Below, piece by piece: positions 21,373 to 31,994 of a DNA stretch of 64,000 bases. The translations under genes were made by a program, and so were the position numbers. The notes beneath the pieces were generated by a model. The model was not told where the DNA came from. It worked only from the letters and a program-made list of their open reading frames with translations, and did no database searches. The stretch comes from Altibacter sp. (GTDB taxonomy: Bacteria; Bacteroidota; Bacteroidia; Flavobacteriales; Flavobacteriaceae): contig NZ_JAIOHK010000026.1 in the NCBI RefSeq assembly GCF_019913785.1, forward strand, positions 54,340 through 118,339, written 5' to 3'. Each line of letters opens with the position of its first letter. Within the stretch, counting starts at the first letter, position 1.

Positions 21373-22215
21373 TTGAATAGAATCCTCATTCTTGGCGCCA
21401 GTGGATTCATTGGCAACACCTTATATAAAGAATTGGTACCGTATTTTGATGTGTATGGAACGTATTGCCATGAAAACGAGCTCTATGAAGACAATAAGGT
21501 TTTTTTTCGTTTTGACCACGAAAAAGACGATCTGCTCGAGGTACTTGAAAAAACACGACCAAATTTTATAATATCTTCGTTAAGAGGAAATTTTAGTTCG
21601 CAGTACGATTTGCATAAGCAGCTGTCAAATTTTGTTCTGACCAACGAACACTGTACGCTTTTGTTTTTATCGTCTGCCAATGTCTTTGATGGTAAGTTTC
21701 AATTTCCATCCTACGAAAACGACCTCCCTTTGGCAGAATCGGAATACGGAAAATTCAAGCTTTCGGTAGAAAAACTGTTACGACAGCTCCCCCCCGAAAA
21801 ATATGCAATTTTAAGGCTACCCGTGGTGCTGGGTGTAAACTCCCCCAGGGTATTTCAGCTAAAACAAGCCATTATACATCAGGCGAAATTTGAAGCATAC
21901 CCAAATCTAATTATAAGCATAACAACCGCCAACAAAATAGCACAGCAGCTACATTATATCATCAACAAAAAACTTAGCGGAATCTTCCATTTGGCGAGTC
22001 AGGATATGATCCACCATGAAGACCTGTTTCGAGAGCTTACCGAGAAGTTAAGCGATAAAATGCCTATCTTTAAAAGTGTATTTAACCGAAATGAAGACAG
22101 CTACTTAGCCATTTTGCCGAAAAAAAATAAGTTGCCTAAGGAGTACAGAATTTCCGTTGCCGAAGTGATTGAAGAAAGTACCTTAAATGAAGAAATAAGT
22201 ACCTTAAAATATTAG
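21373..22215 (+). CDS. NAD-dependent epimerase/RmlD-like sugar nucleotide-binding protein
   Basis: TTG start; Rossmann ILGASGFIGNTLYKEL; ANVFDGKFQFPSYENDLPLAESEYGKFKLSVEKLL. Confidence 0.8.
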   Translation: MNRILILGASGFIGNTLYKELVPYFDVYGTYCHENELYEDNKVFFRFDHEKDDLLEVLEKTRPNFIISSLRGNFSSQYDLHKQLSNFVLTNEHCTLLFLSSANVFDGKFQFPSYENDLPLAESEYGKFKLSVEKLLRQLPPEKYAILRLPVVLGVNSPRVFQLKQAIIHQAKFEAYPNLIISITTANKIAQQLHYIINKKLSGIFHLASQDMIHHEDLFRELTEKLSDKMPIFKSVFNRNEDSYLAILPKKNKLPKEYRISVAEVIEESTLNEEISTLKY

Positions 22216-22221
22216 TTTGTT

Positions 22222-22503
22222 ATGAAAAAACTTACCGAAAATAGTATCAAAGAACGATTGAATGAAATTTCCGATTGGGAATACCATGAAGGCGCACTGC
22301 ATACCACTATCGAGTTCAGAGATTTTAAAGACGCTTTTTCGGTGATGACCCGTATCGCTTTTGAAGCCGAAAAGATGAATCACCATCCCAATTGGTCCAA
22401 TGTGTACAATTCACTTAGTATTAGCCTGTCTACGCACGATGCAGGCGGTGTTACAGACAAGGATTTCGAATTGGCCAAAATAATCGATCACCTTGTAAGT
22501 TAA
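22222..22503 (+). CDS. 4a-hydroxytetrahydrobiopterin dehydratase (pterin-4a-carbinolamine dehydratase)
   Basis: FRDFKDAFSVMTRIAFEAEKMNHHPNWSNVYNSLSISLSTHDAGGVTDKDFELA. Confidence 0.93.
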   Translation: MKKLTENSIKERLNEISDWEYHEGALHTTIEFRDFKDAFSVMTRIAFEAEKMNHHPNWSNVYNSLSISLSTHDAGGVTDKDFELAKIIDHLVS

Positions 22504-22534
22504 CTATTTTAGTGCCCTCACTATACTTTATAAA

Positions 22535-24592
22535 ATGCAGCAACCGCTCTTTATTGCCTTTTTTGTAGTAGCATATACATGCGCGTATGCGCAAGGCAAC
22601 GCAAAATTCTGTGCACAGACACAGGCCTTAGAGCGCATTGTTAGTAAAGAACATATCACACCAAAACCGCTGAACGATAGTTTGTCTACTGCTGTATTCG
22701 AGTTGTTTCTGCAACAATTAGATCCCGATAGGCGGTTGTTCTTAAAAAGCGATATCTCGAACTTTGAGCAGGACAAATTTAAATTTGACGATTATATTAG
22801 GGATCGCGAATGTGTGTTTATCACCAAATATATCGACACTTTACAAAGGCGCCTTAGCAATTCGAAATTAGTTATTGGGGCGCATAGTTCCGAAACGTTG
22901 GACTATACAGGGAAGGACAGCCTAAATTTCGATTCGAAAATGGAGTTTTCATACTTTAAAGATGAAGCCGCTGTTAAAAAGTATTGGAGCAAGAAAATTA
23001 GATATAGAATCATCTCCTTAATGATGGATGAAGACTCTATTTACGAAAATATTAAAACAAATTTTGCCTCACTTGAAGCTCGGTTGAAGCCGAAAGTTAT
23101 CGAACGGGAGCTTTGTCTTTTAGATGAAATTTTAAATCAGTTTGGCGGTGTAGAACGTTTTGTTCAGGAGGCGTTTTTAAATGCCTATGCCAATTATCAC
23201 GATCCGAATACGCTATTTTTTAACAATACTGAAAAAACTGTTTTTGAAACCTCACTCTCGAGTAATCAATTGTCATTTGGCTTTATGACTTCAAAGAATA
23301 ACGATGGAGAAGTACAGGTGGATTACATAAGTCCCGGCAGTGCGGCACATAGAAACAAAGATTTCGAAGAAGGTGATATTATAAAAACGATAGCTTCGGG
23401 AAAGGATTCACTCGATATGGTGTGTGTGTCTTCCGAAGACGTTCAGACATTTATTCAAGACCCACACCACAACACGATGACCTTTGGGCTAAAAAAGAAG
23501 GATGGTTCGCAAAAAATGGTAACACTTCAGAAGGCAAAGATCAAAGTGGAGGAAAATTCGGTGCATGGCTTTGTCTTATCTAAATCATCGGACATCGGTT
23601 ATATCCAGATTCCTAGTTTTTATACCGACTTCGAATCGGCAAACGGTCAGGGTGTAGCCAACGATGTTGCCAAAGAACTATACAAACTGGAAAAGGAGAA
23701 TATAAAGGGACTAATCTTAGATCTACGCTTCAATGGCGGAGGTTCTATGAAAGAGGCCGCAGACCTCTGCGGAATGTTTATAAACAGGGGTCCCCTCTCT
23801 ATTTTAAAATACAATACCGGCGAACTGTATACGGTAAAGGATAACAATAGAGGAATGCTCTTCAAAAAGCCTATTATTATTTTGATCAACGGATTTTCTG
23901 CTTCGGCATCCGAATTGTTTTCGAGTACAATGCAAGATTACAATCGCGCTATCATAGTAGGCGCGGCAAGCTATGGTAAATCGAGCGCACAGGTGGTACT
24001 ACCATTGCAAGAGGGTAGCAATATGGGTTTCAGCAAAATAACAGTGGACCAGTTTTATCGAGTGACCGGGAAAAGTATTCAGTCCCAAGGGGTACTCCCC
24101 GACATTTCACTACCCAGTCTTTACGATCATATGGAAACAGGCGAAAAATATCTGAAATATACGCTGGTCAATGATTCGGTGACTATTCAAACTAAGTTCA
24201 ATCCATTGAAAAAAGTATCGATTGCCAGTTTAAAAGCTAAAAGCAAAGAACGGGTTTCAAAGAATATAGGCTTCAAAAACATTCAGGATTACAACCAAAT
24301 TCTTTTAGACACCTATATTAATAAATCTGCCAAATATGCATTGACCCTGGATAATCTTTACAACGACCTGAATGCGTATTATACGAATTGGAAGGAGTAT
24401 CACAGTAATTTGAAATCGTACACCAGCAGTCTCAGCGTGCGTAATTCGGTGGCGACCGATATAGCACTTCAGAAAAATGAGGGCGAAAAGCAATCCAATG
24501 AAATGCTTTTAAATGAAATTACCAAGGATGTACATATTGAAGAAGCCTACACCATACTAATTGAACTTATTGAAAGTCTCAACCTAAAGTGA
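22535..24592 (+). CDS. Carboxy-terminal processing protease (S41, Prc/Tsp-like)
   Basis: PDZ region SPGSAAHRNKDFEEGDIIKTI; catalytic GFSASASELFSSTMQDYNRAIIVGAASYGKSSAQ; tail-specific protease N-terminal helices. Confidence 0.92.
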   Translation: MQQPLFIAFFVVAYTCAYAQGNAKFCAQTQALERIVSKEHITPKPLNDSLSTAVFELFLQQLDPDRRLFLKSDISNFEQDKFKFDDYIRDRECVFITKYIDTLQRRLSNSKLVIGAHSSETLDYTGKDSLNFDSKMEFSYFKDEAAVKKYWSKKIRYRIISLMMDEDSIYENIKTNFASLEARLKPKVIERELCLLDEILNQFGGVERFVQEAFLNAYANYHDPNTLFFNNTEKTVFETSLSSNQLSFGFMTSKNNDGEVQVDYISPGSAAHRNKDFEEGDIIKTIASGKDSLDMVCVSSEDVQTFIQDPHHNTMTFGLKKKDGSQKMVTLQKAKIKVEENSVHGFVLSKSSDIGYIQIPSFYTDFESANGQGVANDVAKELYKLEKENIKGLILDLRFNGGGSMKEAADLCGMFINRGPLSILKYNTGELYTVKDNNRGMLFKKPIIILINGFSASASELFSSTMQDYNRAIIVGAASYGKSSAQVVLPLQEGSNMGFSKITVDQFYRVTGKSIQSQGVLPDISLPSLYDHMETGEKYLKYTLVNDSVTIQTKFNPLKKVSIASLKAKSKERVSKNIGFKNIQDYNQILLDTYINKSAKYALTLDNLYNDLNAYYTNWKEYHSNLKSYTSSLSVRNSVATDIALQKNEGEKQSNEMLLNEITKDVHIEEAYTILIELIESLNLK

Positions 24593-24698
24593 TGCGTTCT
24601 CGGCTCAGAAACTGACCGAAGCTTTTTCAACAAACATATACCAAACGAAGCACAGATTTTTTTAAATTTGTCAAAAATCTCGATTAAAACAACATACT

Positions 24699-25421
24699 AT
24701 GGGAAGAGCTTTTGAATTTCGCAAAGCACGTAAAATGAAAAGATGGTCGGCCATGTCCAAGGCCTTTACCCGAATAGGGAAAGACATTGTGATGGCTGTG
24801 AAAGAAGGAGGACCCGATCCCGATGCTAACTCCCGCTTACGGGCCGTGATTCAAAACGCCAAGGCGGTGAACATGCCTAAGGACAATGTAGAGCGAGCCA
24901 TTAAGCGAGCCAGTGATAAGAGTCAGGGAGATTATAAGGAAGTGTTGTTTGAAGGCTACGCCCAGCACGGAATAGCTGTACTCATTGAAACGGCAACCGA
25001 CAACAATACGCGTACGGTAGCCAATGTGCGTTCCTACTTTAACAAATGTGATGGTAGTTTAGGAACTTCAGGTTCGGTGGTGTTTATGTTTGACCACAGT
25101 TGTAATTTCAGAATAAATGCAGAAGGAATGGATTTGGAAGAGCTGGAATTGGAGCTAATTGATTTTGGAGTGGAAGAGATCTTTGAAGACGAGGATGGCG
25201 TACATATCTATGCTCCCTTCGAAAGTTTTGGAGCTATTCAGGCCTATTTAGAGGAGAATAATATCGAAATACTTTCATCCGGTTTTGAACGTATTCCGCA
25301 GGTAACAAAAAAATTGACGCAAGAACAGGCTGCCGATGTCGAGAAATTATTGGAAAAGCTGGAAGAAGATGACGATGTACAGAACGTATATCACACCATG
25401 GAGGAATCGACGGAAGAATAA
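24699..25421 (+). CDS. YebC/PmpR family DNA-binding regulatory/translation factor
   Basis: RKARKMKRWSAMSKAFTRIGKDIVMAVKEGGPDPDANSRLRAVIQNAKAVNMPKDNVERAIKRA. Confidence 0.95.
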   Translation: MGRAFEFRKARKMKRWSAMSKAFTRIGKDIVMAVKEGGPDPDANSRLRAVIQNAKAVNMPKDNVERAIKRASDKSQGDYKEVLFEGYAQHGIAVLIETATDNNTRTVANVRSYFNKCDGSLGTSGSVVFMFDHSCNFRINAEGMDLEELELELIDFGVEEIFEDEDGVHIYAPFESFGAIQAYLEENNIEILSSGFERIPQVTKKLTQEQAADVEKLLEKLEEDDDVQNVYHTMEESTEE

Positions 25422-25425
25422 GTAA

Positions 25426-25962
25426 CTAGGTATATTCAGGTTTTTTACCCACTACTCCAACGTAATAATTTCGCAGCACTTTTGTATCTGCTTCAATCGC
25501 ACCCGTTGGGTAAAACGGCTTGTGTATAGTCACGCTTCTTGTACTATAATCGAAAGCAACCGGAACAATAGGTACATGGGCTGCTTCAGCGATATAATAA
25601 TATCCTGTTTTCCAGATATCCACTTTTTTACGGGTTCCTTCCGGAGCCAACGCTAATCGAAATTCATCTTTCGAATTAAAAACTGCCGCAATCGCCTCTA
25701 CCTTATTTTGACCGGCAGTTCTATCTAGTGAAGCACCTCCCATCCATCGAAAATACCAACCAATCGGCCAAACAAATAGCTCCTTTTTAGCCACAAAATT
25801 TATTTCGGTCTTAAGTATTCTACGGACAAAAACCCCTACAAAGAAATCGTGCCAACTGGTGTGAGGCACCACAATAACAACGCATTTTTTAATGGCTGGG
25901 TCGAATGCACCAACTATCTTCCAGCCAAGTATCTTGTAAAAAATAAATTTTGTAAGTCCCAT
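25426..25962 (-). CDS. Lysophospholipid (1-acyl-sn-glycerol-3-phosphate) acyltransferase family protein
   Basis: PlsC-like: VVIVVPHTSWHDFFVGV (HxxxxD) and FRLALAPEGTRKK. Confidence 0.88.
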   Translation of the reverse strand: MGLTKFIFYKILGWKIVGAFDPAIKKCVVIVVPHTSWHDFFVGVFVRRILKTEINFVAKKELFVWPIGWYFRWMGGASLDRTAGQNKVEAIAAVFNSKDEFRLALAPEGTRKKVDIWKTGYYYIAEAAHVPIVPVAFDYSTRSVTIHKPFYPTGAIEADTKVLRNYYVGVVGKKPEYT

Positions 25963-25981
25963 TTGGAGGTAACGCCATGCA

Positions 25982-27811
25982 TTACATTTTTAAGTACAGT
26001 GTTTTCAGCTTATCCCGTGTTATTATGGTTTCCCAATTGTCTCCTAGTGCATTTTCCCATAGCGGTACTAAACTTAAGGCGATATCGATCATGGTATTAA
26101 GTTGGTTATCGGTAAGATTAGCACATAAGTGCTTCGGAATTTCAATTCCATGCGATTTTACCATTTCCTTGAATAAGATAACATCTTTTGGGTAAAACTC
26201 TTCCAAGTGATCGAAGACAATACAGTTTCCAACACCGTGTTTCGTCCCTAACACATAGGATAGTCCGTAGCTCATGGCATGTGCTACCCCAACTTGTGAA
26301 TACGCGATACTCATTCCGCCGTGCCACGAAGCCATCATGAGTTTCCCTCTGGATTCTTCATCTGAAAGTACATTATCAACAAATATCTCCTTGCACAAAT
26401 CATAGGCTTTTTCACCATAACTCTGGCTGAACGCATTCAGGAAAGTTCCATTTAAGGATTCAACACAGTGAATAAAACAATCCATTCCGGTATAGAACCA
26501 TTGGTTTTTAGGAACCCCTATGGTGAGATCGGGATCCAGGATCACCTGATCGAAAGGAGTAAAATCACTATTGATACCGAGCTTTCGAACCGGTCCAGAA
26601 AGCACCGTTGTTCTGGAAACTTCGGCACCGGTACCCGAAATAGTTGGTACCCCCACGTGATAGATCGCCTTGGACTTTACCAGATCCCATCCTTGGTAAT
26701 CGGCCGCACTCCCCTTGTTGGTTAGCATGATTGACACCGCTTTTGCAAGATCCAGTATTGTTCCACCACCAATTCCAATAATTCCGGATGGTTTGTAGGT
26801 GAACTCGGTTTTGATTTCCTTTACAATTTGATCTACCTGAGATGTTTTTGGCTCTTCATCGGCCGAGATAAACACTATCTTATCATTAAATCGTGGGTTG
26901 ATACGATCGATAAGTTCTTTATTGCTCTTAAAGACATCATCCACCAAAAATATAAAAGGCGCTTTGTCCTTACGTTGGGGTGCTAATATCGAGCTCAATT
27001 GATCAAAACTTCCCTGTCCGAAAACCACTTTAGGGACCATTGGGAAGTTTCTGTATTTATTATTTACGGTTTCTTTCTTCTCTTCTTTCAACACTTTATT
27101 TGCTCTTATTAAGTCCTCTGGCGTATCAATTTCAATTCCTTGGGTGTTCGATATGGCCATTTTAATATTTTTTCCGTATTCAAGATAGCGGATGCACTCT
27201 ATTTTTTCGGCGGCTTCCATGGAGCGCATGGGCAGCTTATAAAAATCCATTAAAGCCGATTTCCTAAACGCATAGATCCCCTTGTGCTTATAATACTGTA
27301 CAGCGACATTCTTATCTCTGGGATACGGGATTGGGGATCTTGAAAAGTATAAGGCGAAGTTATCCTTATCTACAATTACCTTTACGCAATTAGGATCACT
27401 AATTTCCTTCCAATCATGGATTTCTGTCATTAAAGATGCCAGGTCAATTTTATCTGCATCAGGTCCATCAAAAACGCTTAAGACTTGCTCCAAACCTTGT
27501 TTACTGGTAAAGGGCTCATCGCCTTGTACGTTTACCACGATATCAACATTCATGTGCTCCACTGCCTCGGCAATGCGATCGCTTCCACAGTCATGATCCC
27601 TTTTGCTCATTAAAGCCTTGCCTCCATGTTGTTCGATTTCGTTAAAAATTATGTCGCTATCGGTCACCACAAAGACTTCATCAAAGAGTTTTGTCGCTTT
27701 GGCTGCTTCGTAGGTTCTAACAATTACGGGTTTTCCACCCAAGTCCTGCATTAATTTTCCCGGAAATCTTGAAGCGCCGTATCGCGCCGGAATCATTGCT
27801 ATTATTTTCAA
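25982..27811 (-). CDS. Fusion protein: 3-deoxy-manno-octulosonate cytidylyltransferase (KdsB-like, N-term) + iron-containing alcohol dehydrogenase (KdnB-like Kdo 8-oxidase, C-term)
   Basis: N-term [55 protein letters not shown]-term [63 protein letters not shown]. Single ORF, linker [10 protein letters not shown]. Probable TTG start at 27811 (ORF extends to 27859). Confidence 0.92.
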   Translation of the reverse strand: MKIIAMIPARYGASRFPGKLMQDLGGKPVIVRTYEAAKATKLFDEVFVVTDSDIIFNEIEQHGGKALMSKRDHDCGSDRIAEAVEHMNVDIVVNVQGDEPFTSKQGLEQVLSVFDGPDADKIDLASLMTEIHDWKEISDPNCVKVIVDKDNFALYFSRSPIPYPRDKNVAVQYYKHKGIYAFRKSALMDFYKLPMRSMEAAEKIECIRYLEYGKNIKMAISNTQGIEIDTPEDLIRANKVLKEEKKETVNNKYRNFPMVPKVVFGQGSFDQLSSILAPQRKDKAPFIFLVDDVFKSNKELIDRINPRFNDKIVFISADEEPKTSQVDQIVKEIKTEFTYKPSGIIGIGGGTILDLAKAVSIMLTNKGSAADYQGWDLVKSKAIYHVGVPTISGTGAEVSRTTVLSGPVRKLGINSDFTPFDQVILDPDLTIGVPKNQWFYTGMDCFIHCVESLNGTFLNAFSQSYGEKAYDLCKEIFVDNVLSDEESRGKLMMASWHGGMSIAYSQVGVAHAMSYGLSYVLGTKHGVGNCIVFDHLEEFYPKDVILFKEMVKSHGIEIPKHLCANLTDNQLNTMIDIALSLVPLWENALGDNWETIITRDKLKTLYLKM

Positions 27812-27851
27812 ACTGAAATGATTTATAAACGTTGCTTCAAAAATAAGAAGA

Positions 27852-28430
27852 TTATGCACTAGTGCTACCTTTTTTCCGAAGCTTTTTATAAAACTTATAA
27901 ATTCCGAAAAAAATTAGCAGTACTAGGATAAATGCAATTAATGGAATAAATATAGAGAGGATGGCCATCACGGTAGAAGTCCCTGTTTCTATAGTGGTTA
28001 CAACCGGATTCCCAATACCGCCTGTCGTCGCCGTAGAACCAAGCCGCAAGGCCGAAGCATTTCCCTTGATAAGTGTGGCCGTCCCACCCCCTGCAATAAT
28101 GGCCAATGACCATGTAATGATAGGGTCCAAATTAGACACGGTTGCTACCATCACTGCCGTTCCTGCAACGGCCGCTAAAGGAATGGCAATGGTATCTAGG
28201 GCATTGTCGAACCAAGGAATATAATACCCGAATATCTCGATAAGCGTGGCAACGCCCAAGGTAATCACAGCCGTTAGACTACCTATCCATTGCCAACTTT
28301 CATTTAGCGGAATCACCTCATAATGACCCGCCAGACTTAATACCAGCAATGGAAGAAAAACCCGAAAGCCAACTGCTGCGGCCAGGCCTACTCCTAAAAA
28401 AATACTGATGATAATATCTAAGGTGTCCAT
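27852..28430 (-). CDS. DUF4126-like membrane protein
   Basis: [37 protein letters not shown]; glycine/alanine-rich TM protein. Confidence 0.8.
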   Translation of the reverse strand: MDTLDIIISIFLGVGLAAAVGFRVFLPLLVLSLAGHYEVIPLNESWQWIGSLTAVITLGVATLIEIFGYYIPWFDNALDTIAIPLAAVAGTAVMVATVSNLDPIITWSLAIIAGGGTATLIKGNASALRLGSTATTGGIGNPVVTTIETGTSTVMAILSIFIPLIAFILVLLIFFGIYKFYKKLRKKGSTSA

Positions 28431-28433
28431 CTT

Positions 28434-29861
28434 TTACGAATCTACAAAAAAGTCGTCTTTAAATCCAATGAGGTATAATTTTTCTTTCGCACGAGTGACC
28501 GCCGTATACAACCACCTAAGGTATTCCTTATCGATACCATTCGGCAAATAGGGCTGTTCCACAAAGACCGTGTTCCACTGTCCTCCTTGCGACTTGTGAC
28601 ACGTAATGGCATAGGAGAATTTTACCTGTAACGCGTTGAAAAAAGTATTGTTCTTTACCGAAAGAAAACGTTTGTAGTTGGATTTTTCGGAGGCGTAATC
28701 CTGCATCACTTCCTGATATAGTTTATTGGAGTCTTCATACGATAGCGACGGTGTTTCGGAAGTAAGCGTATCTAATAGCAACACCGTTTCAAAAGGCTGC
28801 ATTTTTGGATAATCCACCATTCGTATTTTTACTTCAGCAAAACGAAATCCGTACAAGTCTTTAAAACTAAATATTTCCAATACTTCAATAATATCGCCAT
28901 TCGCGATAAATCCTGCTTCGGTATGCGGTTTTACCCAAAAATAGTTGTTCTTCACCACCATTAAATAATCTCCTGCCGACAACTCTTCTTCTTGAAATAA
29001 AATTCGGTTTCGTATGTTTTGATTGTACAAATTTGCACGTTTGTTCGATCGAACAATAATGACTGTTTCTTCATTTCCCAAAGTCGCATAACTATCCTGT
29101 ATGGCATCCATCAATTCTTGGCCGTCGAGTGGCCGAATGACTTCCGGATAGGGTATCTCTGAAAATCTGAACGCTTCAAAAAGACCATCTTCAATCCGGT
29201 TGCGAATTTCGGTAGCATTCACCAGTATACCACTGTCCTGCTGCTGTCGTACTACTTCATCCATTTCCAGCTCAGTCACTTCCTTATTGTAATAATTGGT
29301 CAAGGTATGTTTGTCCAAAGCAGGGCTAATAGACAATTTTACCGGCGGAAGCTGAGCGGTATCCCCAATTAACAATAATTTACATTGATGTCCGCTGTAC
29401 ACATACTGCATGAGGTCGTCCAATAACGAACCATTTTCAAAGAGTTTGGATTCCTGATTGATATCCGGGATCATGGATGCCTCATCGACAATAAAGATGA
29501 CGTTGCGGTGTTTGTTTTTCTGAAGTGTAAAGGATACGCCACCGCCTTTCTGGCTTTTAGGGTAGTAAATCTTTTTATGAATGGTAAAGGCCTCTTTATT
29601 CGAATAGTTACTAATCACCTTCGCAGCCCGACCTGTTGGGGCTAATAATACAGCCGATTTTTTCGCCTTCCATAGGTTTTTTACCAAGGTTCCAACGAGG
29701 GTTGTTTTCCCGGTTCCGGCATAACCCTTTAATAAAAAAAGTGCTTTCGGGTCCTCACTAAGGACAAATTGAGACAATAATTGTAAGGCAACATCCTGTT
29801 TTGAGGTTGTAGTATGCGGAAAATCATTCTTTAAAAGGCTGTAAAACTGAGAAACATTCAT
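28434..29861 (-). CDS. RecD/Dda-like ATP-dependent DNA helicase (UvrD_C_2-type)
   Basis: Walker A LKGYAGTGKTTLVGTLV; IFIVDEASMIPD; LLIGDTAQLPPV; ITCHKSQGGQW; WLYTAVTRAKEKLYLIG. Confidence 0.9.
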   Translation of the reverse strand: MNVSQFYSLLKNDFPHTTTSKQDVALQLLSQFVLSEDPKALFLLKGYAGTGKTTLVGTLVKNLWKAKKSAVLLAPTGRAAKVISNYSNKEAFTIHKKIYYPKSQKGGGVSFTLQKNKHRNVIFIVDEASMIPDINQESKLFENGSLLDDLMQYVYSGHQCKLLLIGDTAQLPPVKLSISPALDKHTLTNYYNKEVTELEMDEVVRQQQDSGILVNATEIRNRIEDGLFEAFRFSEIPYPEVIRPLDGQELMDAIQDSYATLGNEETVIIVRSNKRANLYNQNIRNRILFQEEELSAGDYLMVVKNNYFWVKPHTEAGFIANGDIIEVLEIFSFKDLYGFRFAEVKIRMVDYPKMQPFETVLLLDTLTSETPSLSYEDSNKLYQEVMQDYASEKSNYKRFLSVKNNTFFNALQVKFSYAITCHKSQGGQWNTVFVEQPYLPNGIDKEYLRWLYTAVTRAKEKLYLIGFKDDFFVDS

Positions 29862-29990
29862 GAATTCATCTCTGTGTTAAGAGGCTTTAAAGATAGCCAT
29901 GATTTTTTCGGAATATACTTTAACGAACAAAAAAAAATTGTAGATTTGCGATAGACCTATTATTTACAACTTATTTAAACTATCAGAATA

Positions 29991-30653
29991 ATGAAACTTG
30001 TAATACAGCTACTTCTTTGGATTGTTATCGCTTTTTTAGGATATCAATTATATAAATCGATTCAGGGACCCATTGAATTTAATAAGGTGAAACAGGCTCG
30101 TTATGCCAAAGTCATTAAAAATTTAAAAGATATAAGAGATGCCGAATTAGCATTTCAGGAGATTACCGGAAGTTTTACCGGCGATTTTGATAGTTTGGTT
30201 CAATTTATAGACACAGCACAATTTGCCATTGTTCAGAGAAGAGATACTAGTTTTGCTGATGTGGCAAAAAACAAGGCTTTCGGACTTAATGAAGGTTATT
30301 TTATTGAAAAAGTACTGTTAGACACCTTGGGCTTTACACCCGTAAAGGATTCGTTATTCCAAGGATCCGATCGCTATAAAACTATGATGAATATTCCGGT
30401 TAAAGGAGTTGACACAAAAATTCAATTAAAGGCAGGAAAACTTAAGAAGAACGATGCCACCTATTCTGTTTTTGAAGCCAGTATTTCCAAAGACATAATA
30501 TTGTCCGATCAAGATAAGGATCTTTTGGCTCAGGAAAAGCAGGTAGTTTCGGTGGATGGTGTAAACGGACCTACTATTAAGGTAGGGTCGATGAACGAAG
30601 TAAACACAAGTGGTAACTGGCCAAAAATTTACGACACTGCAAAAGACCAATAA
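29991..30653 (+). CDS. Conserved hypothetical protein with N-terminal TM segment
   Basis: MKLVIQLLLWIVIAFLGYQLYKSI TM anchor followed by soluble domain; good ORF, preceded by TAGATTTG (29941-29948). Confidence 0.75.
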   Translation: MKLVIQLLLWIVIAFLGYQLYKSIQGPIEFNKVKQARYAKVIKNLKDIRDAELAFQEITGSFTGDFDSLVQFIDTAQFAIVQRRDTSFADVAKNKAFGLNEGYFIEKVLLDTLGFTPVKDSLFQGSDRYKTMMNIPVKGVDTKIQLKAGKLKKNDATYSVFEASISKDIILSDQDKDLLAQEKQVVSVDGVNGPTIKVGSMNEVNTSGNWPKIYDTAKDQ

Positions 30654-31455
30654 CATAGCTACACAAACAAATAAAAGACTGTCCGTTCAAGTTTCATTGA
30701 CCGGGCTTTCTTTTTTGGTATCGTCTCTAGATGCCAAAGAGGTATCTTTTTTTTCTGAAAAAAAATTCGATAGTGCCCGTACTCCTGAAGAAGTGCTACT
30801 TCAATTGGAAGAGGAAATTACGACGCAAACAGTACTTCAGGAAGACTTTGAGCAGGTTTCGGTTATCTATGCCACCGATGTCTATAGTTTGGCGCCTTCC
30901 TCCCTATTCGATGAAACCAAGGCAAGTGATTACTTAAAATTTAATTCGAAGATCCTTGCCAACGACTTTATTACACACGATACCATTGAAAATTACGAAA
31001 TGGTCGTTGTCTATGTCCCTTTCGTAAATATAAATAACTATCTGTTTGATCGTTACGGAAGTTTTCAATACTATCATGCCACTACCATATTACTGAAATC
31101 ACTTCTTGATGCGGAAAAGCACAGCAGTGGTGCTAAGGTATTTGTCCATGTGCTGGATAGTACATTCGACCTGATCGTACTTCAAGACGGCAGGCTACAG
31201 CTCTGCAATACCTATACTTACAAGACACCGGAGGACTTTTTATACTATATTTTGTTCTGTATGGAACAGTTGAAGTTAAACCCCGATACGATCGAAACCT
31301 GTGTGTGCGGTGCTATTACCGAAAAGGATGCCAATTTTGAAATCCTATATCAGTACATTCGTAATATATCGTTCGTCCAGCCAACAGGGAATTTTAATTC
31401 TGCTACCATGAATGATGCAGCGCATCAACATTTTTTACTGAAGAATCACTTATAG
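30610..31455 (+). CDS. DUF3822-like family protein
   Basis: RLSVQVSLTGLSFLVSS...VYVPFVNINNYLFDRYGSFQYYHATTILLKSLL; directly upstream of rsmD. True start uncertain: ORF overlaps upstream gene by 44 bp. Confidence 0.75.
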   Translation: MVTGQKFTTLQKTNNIATQTNKRLSVQVSLTGLSFLVSSLDAKEVSFFSEKKFDSARTPEEVLLQLEEEITTQTVLQEDFEQVSVIYATDVYSLAPSSLFDETKASDYLKFNSKILANDFITHDTIENYEMVVVYVPFVNINNYLFDRYGSFQYYHATTILLKSLLDAEKHSSGAKVFVHVLDSTFDLIVLQDGRLQLCNTYTYKTPEDFLYYILFCMEQLKLNPDTIETCVCGAITEKDANFEILYQYIRNISFVQPTGNFNSATMNDAAHQHFLLKNHL

Positions 31456-31991
31456 TGCGAATTATTTCAGGAACATATAAGGGAAGAAGAATCACAGCTC
31501 CAAAAAATTTGCCGGTTCGCCCCACTACCGATCTGGCCAAGGAATCCCTTTTCAATATTCTTAACAATCGCATTGATTTTGACGAGGTAAACGTGCTGGA
31601 TCTTTTCGCCGGTACCGGTAATATTAGTTTCGAATTCGCTTCGCGTGGGGTACCGGACATCATTTCGGTGGATGCCCATTTTGGTTGCGTAAAATTTATT
31701 CAGAAGATAGCTGAAGAATTTACATTTCCCATTAGCGCGATCAAGGCCGATGTATACAAATACCTCGAAAAGGCAAAAGGTGCATACGACATCATTTTTG
31801 CAGATCCTCCATACGATTTTCAGCCTGAAAAGTTTGTAGAAATAGTTGATAACATACTGAATAACAAGTTGCTAAATACCGAAGGAATACTTATTATTGA
31901 ACATTCGAAACACACCGACTTGTCCTCGCATACTAATTTTTCGGAAGCAAGGAAATACGGAGGATCTGTTTTTAGTTTTTTTGAAGCCTAA
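31455..31991 (+). CDS. rsmD: 16S rRNA (guanine(966)-N(2))-methyltransferase RsmD
   Basis: GTG start; MRIISGTYKGRRITAPKNLPVRPTTDLAKESLFNIL, VLDLFAGTGNISFEFASRG, IIFADPPYDF. Confidence 0.93.
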   Translation: MRIISGTYKGRRITAPKNLPVRPTTDLAKESLFNILNNRIDFDEVNVLDLFAGTGNISFEFASRGVPDIISVDAHFGCVKFIQKIAEEFTFPISAIKADVYKYLEKAKGAYDIIFADPPYDFQPEKFVEIVDNILNNKLLNTEGILIIEHSKHTDLSSHTNFSEARKYGGSVFSFFEA

Positions 31992-31994
31992 TTC

